From: G963708235 sp963708235
Lineage (GTDB): Bacteria; Actinomycetota; Acidimicrobiia; Spongiisociales; UBA5794
Direction of reading: 5' to 3'
NCBI GenBank assembly: GCA_963708235.1
Contig: OY970200.1
Coordinates: 2,232,001 to 2,296,000 of the forward strand
Length of the DNA: 64,000 bases
This document shows, in pieces, positions 57,450 to 64,000 of this stretch. Each line of letters starts with the position of its first letter. The stretch's first letter is position 1. The notes beneath the pieces were generated by a model that saw only the letters and a list, made by a program, of their open reading frames with translations, had not been told where the DNA came from and made no database searches. The translations under genes and the position numbers were made by a program.

Positions 57450-58097
57450 GTGATCGTCGAGTTCGTCGGAGTTCCAGGCTCGGGTAAGACAACTATCGCT
57501 CCGCTCGTTGCCACCGGACTCACCGAGCAGGGCACCCCGACCTCGGTACTGAGGGCTGGTCACCATCACTACCGGTCGGGTTGGAGGAAACGCGCCCGCC
57601 CTTTGATCATCAATCCCCGGCTGACCCTTGCGTTGGTCGCCACGCTGGCGCGAGATCGGAGAAAACAGGCACTCTCCTGGCTCATCAATGTGGCGCGACG
57701 CTCGGCGGTTCCCATCCCCAAAGACACGGTCGTCGACGAGGGTGTCCTCCATGGGATGTGCGCCGCCTCGCTACGGGTCAGGGCCGATATCGCCCCTGTG
57801 GTTCGCCGGGTGAACCTCCCCGACATCGTGGTACGGCTGCGCATTCCCGCTGCGGTGGCGCACCGCCGGGTCCAGGGCTCATCGAGGACGGTCGCCCCGA
57901 TGGACGAAGTCGAAGCCGCCGGTTGGCTGGGCACCTTCGAAGGATCGATCGAGAACCTCTGCGATCTGCTGCACATTCCGATCGTCGATGTCGACGCCGC
58001 CAGACCTCCCGAACTCGTCGCCCGGGACGTCGTCGCCGCACTGGCCGACCTTCGGGGATCGACGGCATTCTCTCCGCACCCCCTCGAACCGGCGTAA
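57450..58097 (+). CDS. P-loop nucleotide-binding protein of unknown role in the biosynthetic locus
   Basis: The 215-residue protein starts IVEFVGVPGSGKTTIAPLV, a clear Walker A (P-loop kinase fold). It continues with basic helices, a Walker B-like IPKDTVVDEGVLHGMC, and IVVRLRIPAAVAHRRVQG, a lid-like arginine segment. The remainder is not familiar. It resembles small sugar/adenylyl-type kinases or sulfotransferase-related P-loop proteins, but I cannot name the substrate. GTG 57450 has GAAGGGG upstream and a TAGGGT box near 57,420. It converges with the adenylation gene. Confidence 0.7.
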   Translation: MIVEFVGVPGSGKTTIAPLVATGLTEQGTPTSVLRAGHHHYRSGWRKRARPLIINPRLTLALVATLARDRRKQALSWLINVARRSAVPIPKDTVVDEGVLHGMCAASLRVRADIAPVVRRVNLPDIVVRLRIPAAVAHRRVQGSSRTVAPMDEVEAAGWLGTFEGSIENLCDLLHIPIVDVDAARPPELVARDVVAALADLRGSTAFSPHPLEPA

Positions 58098-58120
58098 CCA
58101 CCGGACGGGGCCGACGGACC

Positions 58121-59717
58121 TCAGGTGGCGGCGGCTTCGCCGATGAGGGTCTGCCGGTCGATCTTGCCGGTTGAGGTCTTCGGGGAGCTCGCCGTGGAAC
58201 ACGAAACGCTCCGGGACCATGTACTTCGGGATCCGTTCGGCACAGAACGCAACCAGCACAGCTTCCGAGATCTCGGAGCTGACCGCTACGTAGGCATGGA
58301 TCCTGTTGGTCACCAGCTCGTCGGGAACGGCGACGACGGCGCATTCGATCACGTCCCCGTGGGCATTGATGGCGCTTTCGATGTCACCCAGTTCGATGCG
58401 GTACCCGCGACTCTTGATCTGATTGTCGCGCCGCCCGAGGAACACGTAGCCGCCGTCCGCTCCCTGGCGGACCAGGTCTCCGGTGGTGTAGACGGCGTCA
58501 CCGAACTCGGGGTCGCGGGGATCACGCACCAGACGCTCCCGGGTGCGTTCGAGATCGCCCCAGTAGCCACGCATCACCGTCGGACCTCTGACATACAGTT
58601 CCCCCACCTCGCCCGGGTCGACCACCTCGCCGTCATCGCCGACCACGAAGGTGTCGACGTTGGCGATCGCCGCTCCGATCGGGATCGGCGGGTCCTCCTC
58701 AGGGGGTGGAGCAGGAACCCGGTGGTAGGTGCACACGTTGGTCTCGGTGGGTCCGTAGAGGTTGGCGAACTCGGCGTGCGGGAGCAACCTCATCAAACGC
58801 GACAGGTACTTGGTGGGGAAGACCTCACCGGCGAACAGCATGACACGGACGCTGGGGAGGCCACCAACCTCGAGTTCGGCGTGCTCGACGACCATGGTGA
58901 GGATGCTCGGCACGGAGTACCACACCGATATCTCGTGGGTCTCGATGAACTTCACGATCTCGACCGGGAACACCGACAGGGTCGGCGGGACCAGCACCAG
59001 CGTGCCCGCCGCCGCCGCCGCCGCATAGAGATCGAACGTGGAGAGATCGAAATGAAGCGGTGCGTGGCTGGAGAGCACATCCCGCTCGGTCACATCGAAC
59101 TCGTCGACCGCCCAGTCCACGAAGCCCCGGCAGGCGAGGTGGCTGAGCATGACGCCTTTGGGCATCCCGGTCGATCCCGAGGTGTAGAGGATGTAGGCCA
59201 GGTCCTGGGCGACGACATCGAGGTGAAGCGCCTCGACCGGGTGGCCGTCGGCGTCGGCTGCGGAGTGGACGGTGACACCGGGTAGATCTGCGGCGACCTC
59301 CGGAGCGTTGAGCACGAGCAGGTGCTCGATCCCGGGAACGGCGGATCGGCTCTCTTCGAGGACCGCCGACCAGGCCCGTTTCTTCTCCTTACCGGTGATG
59401 AGGTGGCGAATCCCGCAGTTGGAGGCGATATATCCGATCCGCTGGGTGGGGGCGCTCGGGTCCAGCGGAACGTAGGCGGCCCCGGCCTTCATCGTGGCGT
59501 AGATGCCGACGAGGGACTCGATCGACTTGCGCAGGTAGATCCCGACCCGGTCACCCTGCGCCACACCCAGCGACCGCAGCAGGTGGGCCACCTGGTTGGA
59601 CCGGGATTCGAGCTCGGCATAGGTCAGCGACCGTTCACCGTCGACGACGGCAACCTGATCCGGATGGGTGGTGGCGGCGTCCTCCAGGTAGTGGTGGACG
59701 AGGTAGCGGTAGCTCAT
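58121..59717 (-). CDS. Free-standing NRPS adenylation enzyme, L-proline-like specificity, one frameshift
   Basis: This enzyme activates an amino acid as its adenylate and loads the carrier protein. The core motifs are A3 LYTSGSTGMPKG, A5 NLYGPTETNVC, A7 YTTGDLVRQ, A8 GRRDNQIKSRGYRIELGDIE and (after the frameshift) A10 PKTSTGKIDR. Specificity residues by alignment to PheA are D224, L225, F228, Y267, L294, A296, L320, V328, C329 and the A10 lysine. I recall this pattern, DLxYLALVCK, for L-prolyl enzymes of pyrrole pathways (PltF class). One extra base near 58181 shifts the last 20 residues. It lies four bases behind the dehydrogenase (ATGA overlap). Confidence 0.9.
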
Positions 59718-60859
59718 AGCTTGAGCTGGCGAGCGATCACATTGCGCTGGATGTCGGTGGTCCCGGAGTAGATCCGACTGGCGAGGGCGTCGCGGACCGA
59801 CTGCTCCAACCCGCTCTCCACCATGTAGCCGTATCCGCCGTGGATCGACATGGCGTCCATCGAGGACTGGATCCAGGCATCGGAGAGAAACAGCTTGACC
59901 ATCGAGGCATCGAGCGCCGTAGCCTTCCCTTGATCCCACGCCCACCCGAGACGGTAGAGCAGCAGCCGCCCCGCCTCGAGTCGCACCTTCATGTCGACCA
60001 GCTTGTGCGACACCGCCTGGAATTTGCCGATCTTCTCGCCAAACTGCTTGCGCTGGCGGGCGTAGCCGACCGCCTCCTCGAGTTGGCGTTCCATCGTGCC
60101 GATGGTGTGCGCCAGGATGGCGCTGCGCTCCCACTCGATCGAGTGGTTGAACACCATCATCCCCGAACCCGGTTGCGCCAGCATGTTGGCGGCCGGAACC
60201 CGACAGTCGTCGAAGACCAGCTCACTCATCGGGGAGGTCCGGATCCCCATCTTGTGGAAGTTCTGCCCGATGGTGAGACCCGGAGTGTCCTTCTCCACGA
60301 TGAAGGCGGTCAGTCCCAACCACCCCTTCGAGCGGTCGACGGTGGTGAACACCACGAACACATCGGCCACCGGGGCGTTGGTGATGAAGGTCTTGGTCCC
60401 GTTGAGGACGTAGTCGTCGCCGTCGGGAACGGCGGTGGTCGCCAGCGAGTAGGCATCGGACCCCGACCCCGGCTCGGTCATCCCCTGCACCCCGATCAGC
60501 GAGCCGTCGATCATCCCGGGGAGGTAGCGCGCCTTCTGCTCGTCGGTACCGAACCGGTGGATCGGCATCACCCCTGACCAGATGTGGGCATTCATCGAGA
60601 ACAGCAACCCGTTGTCCGTGGTGCCGTAGCCCAGCGCCTCCATGGCGAGCATGGTGGTGAGCGCCCCGGCGTCCTGACCGCCGTACTGCTCGTCGAAGGG
60701 AAGCCCGAGGATCCCGAAGTCGGCGCACTTGTTCCACGCCGCCCTGGAGAACTCGTGGTTCTGGTCGCGCTCGGCAACGCGGTCGTTGAGTTGCTTCTTG
60801 GCGAAGTCGACGACGGTCTGGCGGAAGGCCACCTGCTCATCGGACCAGGAGAAGTCCAT
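59714..60859 (-). CDS. Acyl-CoA-dehydrogenase-type enzyme, probable prolyl-carrier-protein dehydrogenase
   Basis: The 381-residue flavoprotein has the acyl-CoA dehydrogenase fold: FSWSDEQVAFRQTVV, GLPFDEQYGG, GMTEPGSGSDAYSLAT (FAD), TFITNAPVADVFVVFTT, ARQRKQFGEKIGKFQAVSH, and the C-terminal MSIHGGYGYMVES followed by SGTTDIQRN. Close linkage to a proline-type adenylation enzyme and a stand-alone carrier suggests it oxidises carrier-bound proline to pyrroline or pyrrole (PltE, RedW, AnaB reaction). Alternatively it is an ordinary acyl-CoA dehydrogenase. GAGGAGG precedes ATG 60859, and the stop overlaps the adenylation start. Confidence 0.9.
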   Translation of the reverse strand: MDFSWSDEQVAFRQTVVDFAKKQLNDRVAERDQNHEFSRAAWNKCADFGILGLPFDEQYGGQDAGALTTMLAMEALGYGTTDNGLLFSMNAHIWSGVMPIHRFGTDEQKARYLPGMIDGSLIGVQGMTEPGSGSDAYSLATTAVPDGDDYVLNGTKTFITNAPVADVFVVFTTVDRSKGWLGLTAFIVEKDTPGLTIGQNFHKMGIRTSPMSELVFDDCRVPAANMLAQPGSGMMVFNHSIEWERSAILAHTIGTMERQLEEAVGYARQRKQFGEKIGKFQAVSHKLVDMKVRLEAGRLLLYRLGWAWDQGKATALDASMVKLFLSDAWIQSSMDAMSIHGGYGYMVESGLEQSVRDALASRIYSGTTDIQRNVIARQLKL

Positions 60860-60982
60860 GATCCTCCTCAGCTCGGGTACGTGGTGATTGCTCGGTTCCG
60901 CACTCTAATCCGGGTGATTTCGCTGCCGGAGAAGGTGGTTCGGGCGACCTACGCCCACGGCAACGACCCGATCCGGGTCGGG

Positions 60983-62800
60983 TCATCCGGTGGCAAAGGG
61001 GGCGATGGCGGTGGTCTCGCCACCGGGTCGCAGCTCCCATGCCTCGTCGCCGTCCTGGACGCGGAAGGTGCTGTCCGGATGCATCCGTTCCACGATCACA
61101 TCGTCGGGTCCGAGCCCGCAATCGATGAACTCGTAGTCGGAGGGATGCCCGCGACCATCGGCTAGCACCACCTGGCGGAAGTCGCACCGGACGAACCTCA
61201 CCGGCGCCTCCGGGTCCTGAGCGTTCCCGGCGGTCCGCAGCACCGCTCCGTCGGTGCGGACATCCTCCCAGAGTTGCATGTCGCTGTTCCCGTCGCCGGC
61301 GCGCCGGCCGACGGCATGGGACTCGATGGCGGTGTCGTCACCGCGGCGGAGGTCGTTGTCCAGCAGCGTGAGGTCCCGATAGATGTAGGCGTTGCGGTAG
61401 GCCCCATGCTTGATCGCCGCCTTGGCGTTGTAGTAGGCGGTGAAATCTTCGATGACGTGGGTGTCGCGGGCGTTCTGCCAGACGAAGATGCCGTGGGCGA
61501 AGTTGTTGTGGGCGATGTTGCCGTTGAACTCCCACACCCCCCGCTCGGTTCCGGGCCAGTGGTATCCGGAGTTGTCGTTGCCTGCGGTCTGAACGCCAAC
61601 CGCCACCGAGTCGACCAGCGCCGAACCTTCGCCCTCGCCGAGCTGGAATGCCCCGTCACGGCGGTCTCCGGGGTGCACCAGGGCGGCGACAGCCCGCTCG
61701 TACCGGATGTCACTCGATGCGTTGCCCGGGTTCCGCCTACTCGTCGGATCCCACCAATAGGCCGCATTGCGGGTGTTGAAGCTGATGGTGTCGCGGAACG
61801 TGATCCCGTGTGAGGCGTGCGGGACGAACGCATGGTTGTCGGCGTCCCTGACCACCACCCCCTCGACCACACTCCCCCTCGATGCGTCCTCGTTGTGGTG
61901 AAAGTGCAGGGCGTAGCGACCGGTCTGATCCTGGTCCCTGGCCCGCCGGTCGGCCTCGGAGAGATCGGGTCCCATGTAGCGGACCAGGAGGTAGCTGAGG
62001 TGTTGGGGTCGGGATGACCGGATGAAGATGTGGGCCTTACCCTGCGGCGTGCCCTCGATGACGACGTTGCGGGTGAGGTTGAGCAACTCGGTCCTCATCC
62101 CCAACCCGTTGGGGTCGGGTACCTCGTCAGGGCCGCCGACCACCGGAAACTGGTCGTACACACCCGGTTCGTTGGGGGCAGCGACCACCTCGTCCCCCGC
62201 CCACTCCGTCTGCCATTCGTACGCCCAGGCCGGCTTCCCGGTTCCGGCCACGTCGAGCACCCCGTCACCGATCACCCAGAGCCCGACGTCCTCTGCGATC
62301 GGCTCCATCCCACCCCCGGAGAATCGCGTCTCGTCGACACCGACAAACCGCAAGGTATGGGTCACATCCCGACTGGCCGGCCGCATCACCAGCGCCCCCG
62401 CCACGACGACGTTGCCCCCCACCTCGACCGTCGTCGACTGCTCCGGGTCGAAGGTCCAGGTTTCGCCGGCGGGCACCTCGAAGCCCTCGGGCATCTCGAC
62501 CGATCCCGACAACACCCGATCACCCTCCCCGCTGCCGGTCCCGCCAGGCGACGTGTCACCAGGCGAGGTCGACGACCCATGATCGTGCCCCGCGGTGGTG
62601 CTGGTCGTGACGACCGTGGAACCGGCATCCCGGGCGGGATCGGAGGCAGCAGGGGCCCCGGAGCTGGTCGCCCCGTCTCCGGTCGATGAGCACGCCGCAA
62701 GCGCCAGAACCGATGCGACCAGCCACACCGCCACGACACGGATCGGACGATGCCGCCTCACACCGGACCCCGCCGTTCGATGAGCTGACGCATCGGGCAA
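60983..62800 (-). CDS. Secreted beta-helix lipoprotein resembling the CEMIP/TMEM2 (G8) family
   Basis: This is a paralogue of the protein at 48.8-50.9 kb. The 605 residues have a lipobox (VWLVASVLALAACSSTG) and a Ser/Thr/Gly-rich spacer. A G8-like region follows (WTFDPEQSTTVEVGGNVVVA), then the beta-helix with YALHFHHNEDASRG and HAFVPHASHGITFRDTISFN and YWWD, the same segments as its partner. It ends shortly after the helix without the Thr/Pro stalk, so it is lipid-anchored where its partner is stalked. Between the paralogues lies the biosynthetic locus. Its ligand could be a glycan. ATG 62800 has no strong ribosome site. Confidence 0.8.
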   Translation of the reverse strand: MPDASAHRTAGSGVRRHRPIRVVAVWLVASVLALAACSSTGDGATSSGAPAASDPARDAGSTVVTTSTTAGHDHGSSTSPGDTSPGGTGSGEGDRVLSGSVEMPEGFEVPAGETWTFDPEQSTTVEVGGNVVVAGALVMRPASRDVTHTLRFVGVDETRFSGGGMEPIAEDVGLWVIGDGVLDVAGTGKPAWAYEWQTEWAGDEVVAAPNEPGVYDQFPVVGGPDEVPDPNGLGMRTELLNLTRNVVIEGTPQGKAHIFIRSSRPQHLSYLLVRYMGPDLSEADRRARDQDQTGRYALHFHHNEDASRGSVVEGVVVRDADNHAFVPHASHGITFRDTISFNTRNAAYWWDPTSRRNPGNASSDIRYERAVAALVHPGDRRDGAFQLGEGEGSALVDSVAVGVQTAGNDNSGYHWPGTERGVWEFNGNIAHNNFAHGIFVWQNARDTHVIEDFTAYYNAKAAIKHGAYRNAYIYRDLTLLDNDLRRGDDTAIESHAVGRRAGDGNSDMQLWEDVRTDGAVLRTAGNAQDPEAPVRFVRCDFRQVVLADGRGHPSDYEFIDCGLGPDDVIVERMHPDSTFRVQDGDEAWELRPGGETTAIAPFATG

Positions 62801-63070
62801 TCGCAGGCGCCGGGCACGGCGCTCGGCGAGGGTGCGCCGACAGACCCACCGGATACGTTGACACCAAGGTGAACCAGAACAGTACGGATGACCTACTCCC
62901 CGCCCAGGCCACTCACGGTAGTATCAGCCGGGATTGTGGTGGGCCCTCCCTTTCAGGGTTTCGTCATCAGTCACAGCGCCCGGTCGGTTCGACCGAGCGG
63001 TCCTGAAGACACCGGTGGCGGTCAACGCCGCCATGAACCACCGTCATGCTCGGGGAAAGCGAAAGACGTC

Positions 63071-64000
63071 TTGAGCGCAGCGACCGCCAGCATCGTCGTC
63101 GACGACGTCGGTAAGACCTACTACCCATCCCCCGGATGGATGAAGGCGATGGTTCGTAGCAACATCGTCCAGCCCGTGGTGGCGCTCGATGGCATCGACT
63201 TCTCCGTCGAACCCGGTGAGATCGTTGCGGTGGTGGGTCCCAACGGGGCGGGCAAGACGACCACGTTCCGAATCCTCGTGGGGCTGACCACTCCCACCAG
63301 CGGCACCGCCACCATCATGGGTCACAACTCCGAGCACGAGTCGGTGGCGATCCGTCGTCTGGTCGGTTGGATGCCGGGTGACGACCGCAGCCTGTTGATG
63401 CGCCTCACCTGTGAGGAGAACCTCCGCTTCCACGGCCGGATGCAGGGCATGAAGGGGGAGAGCCTCAAGGCGAGGATCGCCGAGAGCCTCGAGCTCGTCG
63501 ACCTCGGCCACGCCGCCAAGAAGTCGATCTTCGCCCTCTCCGCCGGGATGAGGGCCCGGATGCAGCTGGCGCGGGCCCTGCTCCACGATCCCAAGGTGCT
63601 CATCCTCGACGAACCGACCGGAGCCGTCGATCCCGTGGCCGCTCACGGGTTGATCAACCTCATCATGGACATCGTCGAGACCAGGCGTCTCGCCGCGCTC
63701 GATCTCGTCACACCGCCTCGGTGAGATCGAGGCGCTCAAGGCGCGGGTGATTCTCCTCGACGCCGGCAGGATCAGGTTCGACGGTGCCCTCGACACCCTC
63801 CGCAGCACGCTGGACCGGCCCTGTCTGGAGATGACCTTCGGCACGGCGCAATCGGCGGCATGGGCCGCATCCACGATCCACACCGGTCACCCCGATGCAA
63901 CGACGGATCTGATCGATGCCACCACACTGCGGGTGGTCCTCGATGCGGGTACCCATGTCGGAAGGGTGCTCGATCAGATTCAACCGGTGCTCACCGACCT
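63071..64000 (+). CDS. ABC transporter ATP-binding protein, one frameshift, runs off right edge
   Basis: The visible part is an exporter-type ATPase. It has an N-terminal SIVVDDVGKTYYPSPGWMKA extension seen in ABC-2 polysaccharide/lipid exporters, Walker A GPNGAGKTTTFRIL, the Q-loop GWMPGDDRSLL, signature LSAGMRARMQLARAL and Walker B VLILDEPTGAVDP. One extra base near 63701 breaks the frame in RRLAAL; after correction it continues ISSHRLGEIEALKARVILL to the window end. The signature is LSAGM instead of LSGGQ. TTG 63071 is the most plausible start, but no ribosome site is convincing. It follows the beta-helix gene divergently, and its permease would be to the right. Confidence 0.85.

Overview
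The window is a chromosomal segment from a high-GC actinobacterium. Supporting evidence is GC-rich third codon positions, a mycobacterial-type LexA box, a DUF222/HNH (13E12-type) gene, an F420-type LLM oxidoreductase, an AccA3-type carboxylase next to birA, DUF3558-like lipoproteins and many leaderless TANNNT promoters. An uncultured or little-studied lineage such as Acidimicrobiia is my guess, not something the sequence proves. Six ordinary genes carry single-base indels, four of them in the carboxylase beta subunit alone, while their neighbours are intact. This looks like residual long-read indel error more than gene decay.

Layout: 0-9 kb holds propionyl/methylmalonyl-CoA metabolism: birA, carboxylase beta and alpha subunits, an LpdA-like flavoprotein and an acyl-CoA mutase large subunit. 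A second mutase (isobutyryl-CoA-mutase-like) lies at 40.5-42.2 kb and a PduO-type cobalamin adenosyltransferase at 26.2 kb. At 9-11.6 kb is a class A PBP with PASTA domains. At 12-15.3 kb is an ABC exporter plus two-component system operon with a candidate operator. At 16-22.7 kb is a surface-sugar locus (sulfotransferase, GT2, sugar epimerase, two C-methyltransferases, and a fused nucleotidyltransferase/PIG-L deacetylase). At 22.9-24.7 kb is a rhodanese-ThiF protein followed by a tandemly duplicated GC-rich intergenic repeat. At 24.7-35.4 kb is central metabolism: pepA, cobalamin adenosyltransferase, transketolase, an M24 peptidase, a LipB-LipA fusion, a 2-oxoacid dehydrogenase E2 and Lpd. 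At 35.7-48.7 kb are assorted oxidoreductases, lipoproteins, an oxidative-folding pair (DsbB-like plus TlpA-like), a metallo-hydrolase, an LLM oxidoreductase and sufC-sufS.

The most distinctive region is 48.8-62.8 kb. Two paralogous secreted beta-helix proteins resembling the CEMIP/TMEM2 (G8) family flank it. Between them are an SOS-box-controlled HNH protein, an SGNH-like secreted protein, and a compact biosynthetic locus. That locus comprises a flavin-dependent halogenase, a stand-alone carrier protein, a P-loop protein, a free-standing adenylation enzyme whose specificity residues read D-L-F-Y-L-A-L-V-C-K (L-proline-like), and an acyl-CoA-dehydrogenase-type enzyme. Together these match the enzymology that makes (halogenated) pyrrole-2-carboxyl or dehydroprolyl carrier-protein thioesters in pyoluteorin, clorobiocin, prodigiosin and anatoxin pathways, here without a visible PKS/NRPS partner. 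The window ends inside an ABC transporter ATPase gene.
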